48,813 nt of DNA. It comes from a virus. Position numbers and translations under genes: made by a program. Shown one piece after another: positions 37,515 to 46,203 of the stretch. The notes under the pieces are model-generated. The model searched no databases and was not told the DNA's origin. It saw only the letters and a program-made list of their open reading frames with translations. The stretch is taken from positions 1-48,813 of the IMG/VR virus record IMGVR_UViG_3300030329_001485; one strand, 5' to 3'. Each line of letters starts with the position of its first letter. Position 1 is the stretch's first letter.

Positions 37515-37964
37515 TTAACTTGGATCTATTGGTGTCCAAACCATATTTGCTCCAGGTACAATCTCATTCCATGTAATAACGCCTGCTTCGTTAGTATTTA
37601 ATGTTAAACCACTTCCTGTAGGATTTACTAAAGCAGTTCCGGTTATTGTAACACTTCCGGTTGCTAACGTCAATGCGTTTCCAGTGACTGTATGATTAGC
37701 GTCAGCTGTTACCGTAAACGACCCTAAACCTAAAGATGTAGCGTTTCCAGTTACACTAAAGTTAGCATCACCAGTAATGGTTAAAGTCCCTAACCCTAAT
37801 GTTACTTGATTTGGATCAGGATCTTGAACAACAGAATCAGCAATAATACCTACACTTCCTATTGTGATAGTTAATGCATTACCCGTAGTTGATACTAGTA
37901 CATCTGAATCGGGTCCTGATGTAGCGAATGGTAATGCTGATATTGCGTCAAATCCTAAACTCAT
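37515..37964 (-). CDS. Beta-repeat fibre protein (149 aa)
   Basis: LGFDAISALPFATSGPDSD at the N-terminus, then four or five ~21-24 residue repeats: TGNALTITIGSVG, LGLGTLTITGDANFSVTGNATS, LGLGSFTVTADANHTVTGNALT, LATGSVTITGTALVNPTGSGLT. These suggest a stacked beta-strand shaft. Between the 37980 hairpin and the appendage gene. Probably a thin fibre or decoration. Confidence 0.7.
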   Translation of the reverse strand: MSLGFDAISALPFATSGPDSDVLVSTTGNALTITIGSVGIIADSVVQDPDPNQVTLGLGTLTITGDANFSVTGNATSLGLGSFTVTADANHTVTGNALTLATGSVTITGTALVNPTGSGLTLNTNEAGVITWNEIVPGANMVWTPIDPS

Positions 37965-37979
37965 AAATAATCCTTAAAA

Positions 37980-38015
37980 GGGAACAGTGAGGTATGTGGT
38001 GGATTCACTGTCCCC
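37980..38015. terminator. Hairpin between oxygenase and fibre genes
   Basis: GGG-A-ACAGTGA (37980-37990) with TCACTGT-CCC (38005-38015), ten paired bases. Read on the minus strand it is followed by TTTTAAGG, so a weak rho-independent terminator or processing site separating the oxygenase array from the next structural genes. Confidence 0.6.
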
Positions 38016-38029
38016 ATCTAAAGACTATA

Positions 38030-38683
38030 TCACTTTTTAAACCAGGCTGGAAGTCCTAAATGACGTCTTCTGTCGTATATATTTTGATCTGCATTTTTAG
38101 ATTTTTGATTATTATAATGAAGAAAAACTTGAGCGCAGTCATCTCCTTGAAACTCTTCTCTCCAATGTTCTAGTTCCATCCCTCTATAAACCAGCATATC
38201 ACCAGGTTTTAAATTAACTGTTATACCTTTGTTATCACTAGATACGGTTATTTTTTTACCATCAGGGATACCTACATTTTTCTTTGGTTCTAAATGTATT
38301 GGCCAAGGATCACCACCAAGGTTTAAGGTAGTAGATATTTCACAGCTAAATCTGTCTTTGTGTCTTTTTAAAACATCACCAGCTTTATATATTCTTGCAT
38401 ACGAATAAGTTGGATTTAATTTTAATCCTGTTTTCTTTTCCATAATAGGTAAGGTTCTCATTAACAAAGTTTCCATAGCTATATCTGCATAATGAGAATA
38501 AGTGTTAGGCACTTGCTGATCGCTCCACGTTCCCCATTCTTCTGTGAATTGAGATATATATCTTTCATCAAATAAAGTTCTAGCGACTTGTCGTTTCATT
38601 AAAAAATAATTGTACACAAATGTTGCTATATCTTTTGGTACAGCTTCTTTAATAACTATGTATTTATTTTTTTTAAAACTCAT
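38030..38683 (-). CDS. 2OG/Fe(II)-dependent oxygenase (217 aa)
   Basis: The core motif AGDVLKRHKDRFSCEISTTLNLGG supplies H-x-D. MLVYRGMELEHWREEF gives the distal His. VFLHYNNQ follows, where an Arg that binds 2-oxoglutarate is not obvious. An N-terminal helix and VPKDIATFVYNYF. Similar proteins are widespread in cyanophages and other marine phages. A prolyl/aspartyl-hydroxylase-like role on protein or other substrates is possible. ATG overlaps the next stop by 4 bases. Confidence 0.78.
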   Translation of the reverse strand: MSFKKNKYIVIKEAVPKDIATFVYNYFLMKRQVARTLFDERYISQFTEEWGTWSDQQVPNTYSHYADIAMETLLMRTLPIMEKKTGLKLNPTYSYARIYKAGDVLKRHKDRFSCEISTTLNLGGDPWPIHLEPKKNVGIPDGKKITVSSDNKGITVNLKPGDMLVYRGMELEHWREEFQGDDCAQVFLHYNNQKSKNADQNIYDRRRHLGLPAWFKK

Positions 38684-39399
38684 TTAATACTCTTTTCTTT
38701 TGATATTGCTGTTTCAACAACTTTTATATTCCAATGTATAAATCTAAAAGGTTCTAAACCCGGATCTACTGCATATTCATGTGGAACATAACCTGGAAAA
38801 ATAACCATTGTTCCTGGTGTAGGTTTAAAATTTACTATACTGGTACCCATTGATAATTGATTCTCATTTTTTAATGGTAGCTTTGTCATTATAGCACCAG
38901 GTCTTGGATCGTGAAAAAGAGGAAAGGATGTCTTTTCGCTACACTTTAAAAAATAGAATCCTGATACATGCTGATTCCAATGTGCGTGAGTTGAATGATG
39001 TCCTCCACCTTTTTCACTAAACTCTTGAACCCAAAATTCTGTAAAATGTAAACTATGATTCTGTAAATTAAAACCTGACCAATCTAAAAATTCATAAGAT
39101 CTTTGTCCTATAAATTGAACTAAATCTTTTATTTTAGGATCTTGAGAAAAACTTTCACTATGATATGATAAACCAAATGTTCCTATGTCTCTCTTCCATT
39201 TAGGTTCATTCTTTAATTTATCTCTTAAATTTTTTTCTGCTTTCTTTATATATTTATCTGTTACTTTAATTGCATTTTTCAAAAACATAGGAGCTTCTGC
39301 AGTCCACACAGGTGTTTGAAAATAAAATGCAGATTTAAAATCTACATGTCCTTCTGGTTTTTGCGGTGTGCTACTTCCACCTTGTTTTATATTATTCAT
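38680..39399 (-). CDS. 2OG/Fe(II) oxygenase, PF13759-like (239 aa)
   Basis: GGGHHSTHAHWNQHVSGFYFLKC, then LFHDPRPGAIM, and a second half with GTMVIFPGYVPHEYAVDPG and EPFRFIHWNIK. The pattern H.H....SG.YYL ... DPRPG ... PG.M..FP...PH....  ...R......N is that of TIGR02466/PF13759-type enzymes. Iron ligands and the Arg for 2-oxoglutarate are all visible. Second of the tandem set; probably acts on a phage or host protein. Confidence 0.8.
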   Translation of the reverse strand: MNNIKQGGSSTPQKPEGHVDFKSAFYFQTPVWTAEAPMFLKNAIKVTDKYIKKAEKNLRDKLKNEPKWKRDIGTFGLSYHSESFSQDPKIKDLVQFIGQRSYEFLDWSGFNLQNHSLHFTEFWVQEFSEKGGGHHSTHAHWNQHVSGFYFLKCSEKTSFPLFHDPRPGAIMTKLPLKNENQLSMGTSIVNFKPTPGTMVIFPGYVPHEYAVDPGLEPFRFIHWNIKVVETAISKEKSIK

Positions 39400-39400
39400 A

Positions 39401-40045
39401 TTATTTAAATGGATAACCTAGATTCCATATTACTAGACTATTCCTTTCTCCTTTAGTTACTGGTTTTACTCGATGCCATACAAATGAAGGGAATACAACC
39501 AAAGAGCCTTTTGGTAATATTTCTGTACACGTTCTTAAATTAGGTTTTTTATCAGGATCTTCATTTCTTAAATCAAACTCTAATTCTCCACCTTTGTATT
39601 CTTTTGGATCTGTTAACGTCAACGTCACAGATAATTTTCTAATTTTTCCTTTTATAGGTCCTTCTTGCGCATAAGGTTTATCCCAACTATCACAGTGCCA
39701 ATCATAGTATTGACCTTTTTTATAAATTGTAAATTGACAGGATTCTGAATAATCCCAATCATAATTCCAACCTGCATTTTTATTTGCCATATGAACATAA
39801 GGTTGTATTTCTTTATATATCCACCTATCATTCATCCATATAACATTTGAATCTCTTTTCTTTTGTAAATCTTTTATTTCATCTTTGTTAAGAGGATTTT
39901 TATTTAAATCTCTATCTCTACCAAAGCCACCTGTAATGGCCATGATCTCTCTTTGTTTTTCAGCTTTGCCATATTGTACAATCATATCGCATATTCTTTC
40001 GGGCACAGCAGATTGAAAGTACCAATAGTAATTAGTTATATTCAT
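39401..40045 (-). CDS. 2OG/Fe(II) oxygenase, P4H type (214 aa)
   Basis: QYYDWHCDSWD (H-x-D), KLSVTLTLTDPKEYKGGELEFDL (typical DSBH strands with GGEL), LVVFPSFVWHRVKPVTKGERNSLVIW (distal His and Arg). The full iron and 2-oxoglutarate site is intact. It is of the prolyl-4-hydroxylase/PKHD family of about normal length. Starts by 4-base overlap with the previous gene. Confidence 0.88.
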   Translation of the reverse strand: MNITNYYWYFQSAVPERICDMIVQYGKAEKQREIMAITGGFGRDRDLNKNPLNKDEIKDLQKKRDSNVIWMNDRWIYKEIQPYVHMANKNAGWNYDWDYSESCQFTIYKKGQYYDWHCDSWDKPYAQEGPIKGKIRKLSVTLTLTDPKEYKGGELEFDLRNEDPDKKPNLRTCTEILPKGSLVVFPSFVWHRVKPVTKGERNSLVIWNLGYPFK

Positions 40046-40587
40046 TTTATTTCAAACCACCCTGTTACAATATATTTTTCCTCATCTTCTGATATCACTC
40101 CATGGTGAGGATGTGTAAAGTGAGCAGGCCATAAGACCAGATCTCCTTTTATACAATCAAGTTTTTTGTTTTGAAATGGAAAATTAGTTCCTCCTTCTTT
40201 AACATCATTACAATATAACATGTAAACTATATCTCGTGGAGCAGCGTCTCTGCTCATTCTTTCATAATGAGTTTGATAAAACCCTTCTTTCTTTTTGTAA
40301 TGTTGAATAAAATGATGGTCTTGAGTTTTTAAATTTACTGAAACTTTATATTTATCTGTATAATGTATAAGAGCTTTTGTAAGTAAATCAAAAAAATCTT
40401 TTATAAACTTTACATTTACTGGATTAAAAAAAATTACATCAGTAGATTGTTTAATATCTTTTCTTATATTACCATTACCAACTTTACCCTCTTGTTTATA
40501 TTCTGTGTTTTTCTTATGATATTCTATAAAATTATCACATAAGTGAGGAGGAAATTTATAAACTTCTATAAAATCAAATGTATTCAT
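40042..40587 (-). CDS. 2OG/Fe(II) oxygenase with HxE site (181 aa)
   Basis: GFYQTHYERMSRDAAPRDIVYMLYCNDVKEGGTNFPFQ gives H-x-E rather than H-x-D, then GDLVLWPAHFTHPHHGVISEDEEKYIVTGWFEI with the distal His. The 2-oxoglutarate-binding Arg position appears to be Lys. H-x-E sites are tolerated in some family members. Sequence otherwise matches the P4H-like fold with GGTNF and VLWPA. Activity plausible but changed ligands should be noted. Confidence 0.78.
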   Translation of the reverse strand: MNTFDFIEVYKFPPHLCDNFIEYHKKNTEYKQEGKVGNGNIRKDIKQSTDVIFFNPVNVKFIKDFFDLLTKALIHYTDKYKVSVNLKTQDHHFIQHYKKKEGFYQTHYERMSRDAAPRDIVYMLYCNDVKEGGTNFPFQNKKLDCIKGDLVLWPAHFTHPHHGVISEDEEKYIVTGWFEIK

Positions 40588-41125
40588 AATTAATTGTTAA
40601 AATTATATTTAAACCATTAGAAGTATTGGGTGAAATAGAATATCTATTGTTAGCAGGAAACATAATAAAATGATTATTCTTTATAGGCATCTGCCAAGTT
40701 CTATTTTTTCTTCTATTATCATCATACTCAACAATACATTTTGAAGAATCTTCGTTAACATTAACACCATAAATAAGTGTGTAATCTGGTGAATGACGCA
40801 AGTCAACAGGATCAACCCGATGTCTTGTCCACGACTGTTCTTTGGGGTGTAAAATGTTAGCACATATAGTTTGTGGAACTAATGTGCGTTCATATTCTAC
40901 TCTCCAATGATCTCTAATGTAGTCTTGCATCCATTGTAATGGTTGAGAGAAAGGCACTTTGTAATCTTTATAAGAATAAGATTGAGGATTATTATTTATT
41001 CTATCTGAAGTAACAAATGATTTTAAGATATCATTTTTTATTCTATTACGATCAATTTCAAAGCCTTTTGGCATAGCCACTTCACCGTAATATAAGTCAA
41101 CTTCTGTTAATACTTTCTTGTGCAT
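40574..41125 (-). CDS. Degenerate DSBH/2OG-oxygenase-like protein (183 aa)
   Basis: Similar length and place to its neighbours, with RHRVDPVDLRHSPDYTLIYGVNVNEDSSKCIVEYDD and a C-terminal HFIMFPANNRYSISPNTSNGLNIILTINYEY. The FPA..R.S segment aligns with FP..WH.V in the active enzymes, but His is replaced by Arg and the H-x-D is not clear. It may be a non-catalytic relative or have another role. Overlaps the next gene by 14 bases. Confidence 0.5.
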   Translation of the reverse strand: MHKKVLTEVDLYYGEVAMPKGFEIDRNRIKNDILKSFVTSDRINNNPQSYSYKDYKVPFSQPLQWMQDYIRDHWRVEYERTLVPQTICANILHPKEQSWTRHRVDPVDLRHSPDYTLIYGVNVNEDSSKCIVEYDDNRRKNRTWQMPIKNNHFIMFPANNRYSISPNTSNGLNIILTINYEYI

Positions 41126-41169
41126 ACCTATTTAGTATGTAATTAAATCTAATTAAAATGTCAATATGA

Positions 41170-41586
41170 TTATATAGCTACTTTATCCCAAGCACCTGTA
41201 GATTCATTCCACGCATAATAATGTGTGCCTTTTTCTTCTTCAGATAGTGCTGGTGCATCACCTACTGGTGATTGCCATCTTGCTTCTGCCACATTTAAAG
41301 TCCAACTTGCATAAGGTTTTTTACTAATGAAAATATCATTATCTTCATCGTAAGTCATACCTATACCAGCATAATTACCTCTAAAAGGTGTTCCGCCTAA
41401 TCTATGTTGGGCGTGAAATGTATTATAAGATGTTCTTTTCCAAAGAGGCCAGCTGTGGATTCTTTCCAAAAACTGTCTTCCTACTTCTTCATCTTCAATA
41501 CCATCAGCATTTTTACAATCTTTGTCAGCTACAACTTCTACGCTGATAACTTTATTGTTTGCGCCTAGTTTTGCATAATGTGCCAT
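41170..41586 (-). CDS. Small fibre-associated protein, paralogue 1 (138 aa)
   Basis: AHYAKLGANNKVISVEVVADKDC, then FLERIHSWPLWKRTSYN, NYAGIGMTYDEDNDIFISKKPYASWTLN, and HYYAWNESTGAWDKV. The pattern AKLG..N.V ... W..TSYN ... YAGIG..YDe..D.F ... PY.SW.L ... Y.W.E....W is widespread in marine phages beside fibre genes. Paralogue of 43066-43413. Role may be fibre folding or a fibre subunit; unknown. Confidence 0.8.
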   Translation of the reverse strand: MAHYAKLGANNKVISVEVVADKDCKNADGIEDEEVGRQFLERIHSWPLWKRTSYNTFHAQHRLGGTPFRGNYAGIGMTYDEDNDIFISKKPYASWTLNVAEARWQSPVGDAPALSEEEKGTHYYAWNESTGAWDKVAI

Positions 41587-41624
41587 AATATTTTCCTTAT
41601 ATATTATTTTTAATTATCATTCAA

Positions 41625-43073
41625 CTACTGATATCTATACCTAATTAAAACTACTCCAGATCCTCCACTTAATCCATTTTCGTTATTTTGTGCACCACCG
41701 CCACCACCAGTATTTGCAGTTCCTGCTGTTGCTGCTAAAGGGGCTGGAGGTCCTGAACTACCTCTGCCTCCACCACCTACTCCTCCATCAACATTAATAG
41801 ATGTACAAGCTGCGCCTGCACCTCCACCACCAAAAAATCTTCCTGCTACTGGACCCGGTGTTCCATAACTTGCAGATGTTGGTCCAAACCAACCAGTTGG
41901 TACAAAAGTTCCGTCTCCACCTTGTCCACCTGTATTAGGGTATGATCCGGCAGTTCCTGCATCAACTGCACCGCCGCCACCTCCAAAACCTCTTTGACTT
42001 AAATTTGGACTTCCTCCAGTAGAATTACCACCATTAGTTCCTTGCGCTGGAGTTACTGGTGGATCATTACCTGTGCCACCTGTAGCTGAACCGGCTCCAC
42101 CACCACCGCCTGAACCGCCTGGTCTTGCTCCACCTGAAGTATTATAGTTTCCGCCACCACCACCTCCGGCTGATGTTATTGTTGAAAAAGTTGAAGCTGA
42201 ACCTGTTGTACCAGGTTGAGTTGTTGAATCTGAATCACCACCTGGTCCTCCAGCACCTACGGTAACTGGATAACCTTGAACTGATACGGGTAAAGTTGCG
42301 GGACCATTAGCAGGACTTGCAGGTGAACAAGCATTATAACTTCTCCAACCACCAGCGCCACCACCGCCTCCTGATCTACCTGCCCCACCACCACCAGCTA
42401 CTACCATATATTGAACTACATCGTTAGCTGGTGCACACGCTAAAGCTGAAACTGTAAAAGTTCCACTTGATGTAAATACATGTGTTTTAAAATTACCACA
42501 AGTTAAAATTGTATTACCTCCAGAGGCAGTTAAATATCCTTCTGTTAATCCTTCATCTGTTTGTGAACCTGTAAATACTATTCTCCATCCTTCAGTAGCA
42601 TCTACATAAATAAATTGAACTGTTACATTACTTTTACCAATAACAAAATTATTAGCTGCACCATTTATGTTTGATCCATTTCTTGCTATAGTTAAACTAT
42701 TACTACCAAAAGTTCCTGTATAGTCTGATACAGCCACAACTGCGCCAGCACTTGGTGAACCCGGTAAAGTTACATTAAATGATCCTGAACTTGTATCACA
42801 AAAATATCCAACTCCAGAAACTGCTGGACCTGGATCTGCTGTAATTTTTGTTGTGTTCCATGATACTTCACCTGTAGATCCAAAACCTGCAGCTGTAGCA
42901 CCTGAAGCTAATGAAACTGTTGCACCACATCTACCTAAAGTTACTGTTGTACCATCTACAACAATTGTTTGACCAGAACCTGATCCAACTGTAGTTGTTG
43001 ATCCACATTTTTTTACAATTGTTGAATCATCTGAAACTTTGTTAATATTATCTACTTTAATTGTACTAGTCAT
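41625..43073 (-). CDS. Glycine-rich tail fibre/adhesin 1 (482 aa)
   Basis: Three parts. (a) N-terminal STIKVDNINKVSDDS ... GFGSTGEVSWNTT (about 1-80). (b) A ~75-residue module NVTLPGSPSAGAVVAVSDYTG ... LTIARNGSNINGA ... FIYVDATEGWR shared with the other fibres. (c) A Gly-rich half from YMVVAGGGGAGRSGGGGGAGGW to GGSGVVLIRYRY, the arrangement of receptor-binding Gly_rich adhesins (as T4-like gp38). Many GGG loops separated by Asn/Ser/Thr. Likely receptor recognition at the tail. Confidence 0.85.
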   Translation of the reverse strand: MTSTIKVDNINKVSDDSTIVKKCGSTTTVGSGSGQTIVVDGTTVTLGRCGATVSLASGATAAGFGSTGEVSWNTTKITADPGPAVSGVGYFCDTSSGSFNVTLPGSPSAGAVVAVSDYTGTFGSNSLTIARNGSNINGAANNFVIGKSNVTVQFIYVDATEGWRIVFTGSQTDEGLTEGYLTASGGNTILTCGNFKTHVFTSSGTFTVSALACAPANDVVQYMVVAGGGGAGRSGGGGGAGGWRSYNACSPASPANGPATLPVSVQGYPVTVGAGGPGGDSDSTTQPGTTGSASTFSTITSAGGGGGGNYNTSGGARPGGSGGGGGAGSATGGTGNDPPVTPAQGTNGGNSTGGSPNLSQRGFGGGGGAVDAGTAGSYPNTGGQGGDGTFVPTGWFGPTSASYGTPGPVAGRFFGGGGAGAACTSINVDGGVGGGGRGSSGPPAPLAATAGTANTGGGGGAQNNENGLSGGSGVVLIRYRYQ

Positions 43074-43413
43074 TTAATTCCCATTGTGTCGTTGTTTCAT
43101 CCCATTTATAATTTTTTCCATCATCCGGATAAGCAACAGGTGCTTCCCATTGACAATTTGTTTCATTTAAAACCCAAGATGAATAAGGTCCATATTTTGC
43201 TCTAAAAGCATCTCTATCATCATCATAAATCATTCCTTTTCCAGCAGGATTTTTTCTAGTTCCATCTGTAAAAGATTGTTTCCAAAAAGGATAATTATTA
43301 AAAAGTTTTTGTAAATAGTCTATACCAGCTTTTTCATTAATTGCTATACTATCGTCAACTAAATAAATTTCTTCTACTTTACCATTTAAACCTAATTTTG
43401 CAAATCTAGCCAT
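43066..43413 (-). CDS. Small fibre-associated protein, paralogue 2 (115 aa)
   Basis: ARFAKLGLNGKVEEIYLVDDS, YLQKLFNNYPFWKQSF, GMIYDDDRDAFRAKYGPYSSWVLNETNCQWEAPV and YKWDETTTQWEL: same ordered motifs as the 41170 gene but about 23 residues shorter. Sandwiched between two adhesin genes, overlapping the upstream one by 1 base. The adhesin/small-protein alternation suggests duplicated fibre units. Confidence 0.8.
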   Translation of the reverse strand: MARFAKLGLNGKVEEIYLVDDSIAINEKAGIDYLQKLFNNYPFWKQSFTDGTRKNPAGKGMIYDDDRDAFRAKYGPYSSWVLNETNCQWEAPVAYPDDGKNYKWDETTTQWELND

Positions 43414-44687
43414 TATGCTACAAAGCTCCCACTTGCTGTATATGTTATTATTGTGTCACCACCATCTGTGGTAACTGACCCTCCAGTTTGTGTTCCAGAA
43501 TAATCTGAAGTTGCCATTCTAATTATAACAGTTCCATTTGAACCTGTTCCACCTGCAGCACTATTACTTGCTCCACCACCACCCGAGCCAACGCCCGTTG
43601 CATTAGAACCTGCTCCACCAAAACCGCCGTTTCCTCCACCGCCAGAGCCACCACTTCCACCACCAGAAGAATAACCACTTTGACCAGCACCACCACCGCC
43701 TCCAGCATAAGTTACTGAAGCTCCTGATATTGAGTTTGCTGTACCATTTCCTCCATTACCAGCAGCACCTCCTCCTACTGAGTTTGCACCAACACCACTA
43801 GAGCCACCTCCACCTCCACCTTCGGTTGCTGATCCATTACCACCAGCATATCCTTGTACTGGACTCGTTGATGGAGTATTTCCAGCACCACCACTTTGGT
43901 TGCGTCCTCCGCCACCACCCGATCCACCAGCGGCACCAGCTGAATTTGCACCTCCACCACCACCTCCAGTAGCAGTAAGGGTTGTTATTCCTGTACCTGC
44001 AAGTGAACTATCACCACCATTTTCAGCAGCATTACCTAAAGTCTTATCGTCTGTTCCACCAGCACCAACAGTAACAGTATAAGTGCTACCTTGTGTAATT
44101 CCTAAAGCAGTTCCTCCAAAATTTGTTCTGTATCCTCCAGCACCACCACCACCTTGACCTTCTCCACCACCACCAATTCCGCCACAACCACCACCACCAA
44201 CAATTAAATATTCAATATCTATGCTTTGTGGTGTTTCCATAGTAACATCATCATCACTAGTTGGAATCCAACCTTTAGTTGCTCCTGAATAAACAATAGC
44301 AATGGCTTGACCATTTGTATCATATACTGGATTAGGTGAAGTATTACCTTGATAATTTAAACTGTTTTGATTTATAGTTAATGCGTTAGTTGCAAAATTT
44401 CTTGCATAATCAACGAAATATAATTGATCCCCTACACTCGCTGAACCTGGTAAAGTAACTGTACAAGCATTTGAACTTGTGTCAATCCAATATCCTTTAT
44501 TTGCATCAGCGGTTAAAGTTGCTGCTGTAACAATACTTGATTGCCAAGCAATACTAGCAAAACCTGTAGCAGTACCACTGTTAGCTAGAGTTGCGCCTGA
44601 AGGAATAGTTATAGTGTCTCCACTATCTCCTAGTTGTAGACCTGTTCCAGATCTTGGGCTTACTTTATTTACTTTTACTTCACTCAT
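43413..44687 (-). CDS. Glycine-rich tail fibre/adhesin 2 (424 aa)
   Basis: Same three-part plan: SEVKVNKVSPRSGTG ... ATGFASIAW; module TVTLPGSASVGDQLYFVDYARN ... LTINQNSLNYQGN ... IAIVYSGATKGW; and a Gly-rich region EYLIVGGGGCGGIGGGG through NGTVIIRM. After that it has an extra ~30 residues (TSDYSGTQTGGSVTTDGGD...). The module is the most divergent of the three. Probable receptor-binding protein. Confidence 0.85.
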   Translation of the reverse strand: MSEVKVNKVSPRSGTGLQLGDSGDTITIPSGATLANSGTATGFASIAWQSSIVTAATLTADANKGYWIDTSSNACTVTLPGSASVGDQLYFVDYARNFATNALTINQNSLNYQGNTSPNPVYDTNGQAIAIVYSGATKGWIPTSDDDVTMETPQSIDIEYLIVGGGGCGGIGGGGEGQGGGGAGGYRTNFGGTALGITQGSTYTVTVGAGGTDDKTLGNAAENGGDSSLAGTGITTLTATGGGGGGANSAGAAGGSGGGGGRNQSGGAGNTPSTSPVQGYAGGNGSATEGGGGGGSSGVGANSVGGGAAGNGGNGTANSISGASVTYAGGGGGAGQSGYSSGGGSGGSGGGGNGGFGGAGSNATGVGSGGGGASNSAAGGTGSNGTVIIRMATSDYSGTQTGGSVTTDGGDTIITYTASGSFVA

Positions 44688-44694
44688 AATTTAT

Positions 44695-46026
44695 CTATTG
44701 AAATTTATATCTTATTATTACTACTCCTGATCCTCCAGTACCAGCACCACCACCAGCGCCACCACCTGTGTTAGCTGTACCATTTCTTGATGGACCTGGC
44801 GCTCCTCCTGGGGCACCTCCACCAGTTCCTCCACTACCATTACTTGAACATGTGTAAGTTCTGCCACCACCTCCTCCAGCTCTTACAACTGCTGATCCTG
44901 ATATTTCAGTTGATGCTCCTGCACCACCATCTCCTGAAGCACTTGTAGTTCCAGTAACACCAGATGCTGTTGCTCCACCTCCACCTCCAGAACCTAATTG
45001 TGGAAATGCTCCAGGACCTGAACCATTACCACCTGAATTACCTTGAGGTGGACTTACGGGTGGAGTATTACCTGCACCTCCAGGATTGCCCGAAGTTCCT
45101 GATGCTCCACCACCACCTGAACCACCAGCTTGACCAGTTGCAACTGGACCACCACCTGTTGAATCTCCACTTTTACCGCCACCGGCACTTGTTATTGATG
45201 AAAAAATAGAATCAGCACCATTTGCTGCACAAGCAAAAGCACCTCCTACGCCTCCAGCACCTACTGTTACTGGGTAAGTTGTACTTGCTGAAACAGGTAA
45301 TCCTGCTGGAGCTACTAATGGGCTAGATGTATAAGGTGTTGCTGGAGTTTTACCTTCTCTAAATCCTCCTGCACCTCCACCTCCACCAATATTTTCAGAA
45401 GCTCCACCTCCTCCTGCAACAACCATATAAGATATATTATTGTTTGCTGGTGTAGGTGCTGTACAAACTGTAAATGTGCTTGTTGAATTAAATGTATGAA
45501 TTTTAAAATCTCCTGATTCTGTAACTGTTCCTCCACAAGCGACTATAAAAGTAGGTACACCTGAAACATTAGCAGTTGAATCATGGATATCTTGCCAACC
45601 TTTAGTTCCATCAACGTATATTAAAGTTACTGATTGTGATTTTGTGTTTAAACTACCATTAAAACAACCACCATTAATTTTTGATCCACCTCTACAAATA
45701 GTGACTGCATTTGTTTGCCAAGTGTTTCCATAATCTTTGAATGCCACAATATCGCCGGCGCTTGGTGATGAAGGCAGAGTTACGGTAATTCCTCCGGCAC
45801 TGGTGTTAATAAAATATCCATTGCCTGAAGCAACTGTCAAAGGAGAAGTTTTAGCCGTTGTACACCAGTTAACAGTTCCTGTTCTACCAAATCCTGTTTG
45901 TGTGGCTCCACATCCCAAAGTTACACTTTGGCCTGATGTCCCTAAAACTATATTTGTACCAGGACCACCAACGGTAACCGTTGAGCCATTTTGTTTATCA
46001 ATTGTATTTACTTCTATTTTAGACAA
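44695..46026 (-). CDS. Glycine-rich tail fibre/adhesin 3 (443 aa)
   Basis: SKIEVNTIDKQNGSTVTVGG ... QTGFGRTGTVNWCTT; module GITVTLPSSPSAGDIVAFKDYGN ... VTICRGGSKINGG ... VTLIYVDGTKGWQ; Gly-rich part SYMVVAGGGGASENIGGGGGAGGF to GGSGVVIIRYKF. The GFGRTG..W and IRYKFQ ends are closest to adhesin 1. First of the three in transcription order, next to the 46019 small protein. Confidence 0.85.
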   Translation of the reverse strand: MSKIEVNTIDKQNGSTVTVGGPGTNIVLGTSGQSVTLGCGATQTGFGRTGTVNWCTTAKTSPLTVASGNGYFINTSAGGITVTLPSSPSAGDIVAFKDYGNTWQTNAVTICRGGSKINGGCFNGSLNTKSQSVTLIYVDGTKGWQDIHDSTANVSGVPTFIVACGGTVTESGDFKIHTFNSTSTFTVCTAPTPANNNISYMVVAGGGGASENIGGGGGAGGFREGKTPATPYTSSPLVAPAGLPVSASTTYPVTVGAGGVGGAFACAANGADSIFSSITSAGGGKSGDSTGGGPVATGQAGGSGGGGASGTSGNPGGAGNTPPVSPPQGNSGGNGSGPGAFPQLGSGGGGGATASGVTGTTSASGDGGAGASTEISGSAVVRAGGGGGRTYTCSSNGSGGTGGGAPGGAPGPSRNGTANTGGGAGGGAGTGGSGVVIIRYKFQ

Positions 46027-46195
46027 TGACTAATACTCCTGTTACGGTTACAGTTCCTGGGAAAGTAACTGGACCTGCGAGAACAGCGTTCTCAACAGTT
46101 TGTGTACCATCAATAGTACCAGCTTGATTGTTTATAAATTCATTTGCCGATGTTTGGCCGCCAATGTATTGAATGCCATTTATTACTGCTGTCAT
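46019..46195 (-). CDS. 58-residue conserved structural protein
   Basis: TAVINGIQYIGGQTSANEFI, NNQAGTIDGTQTVENAVLAG, PVTFPGTVTVTGVLVIV: beta-rich with repeats of GT(I/V)...TV. A strong GGAGG precedes the ATG. The VTF.GTVTVTG ending is common in marine phage fibre-associated proteins. It overlaps the adhesin 3 start by 8 bases. Perhaps a small fibre base or coupling protein. Confidence 0.72.
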   Translation of the reverse strand: MTAVINGIQYIGGQTSANEFINNQAGTIDGTQTVENAVLAGPVTFPGTVTVTGVLVIV

Positions 46196-46203
46196 AATTC
46201 CTC

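Noticed and set aside
44964-45209. His/Leu-rich open frame opposite the Gly-rich adhesin
   Set aside because: Complement of Gly/Ser repeat codons; shadow frame.
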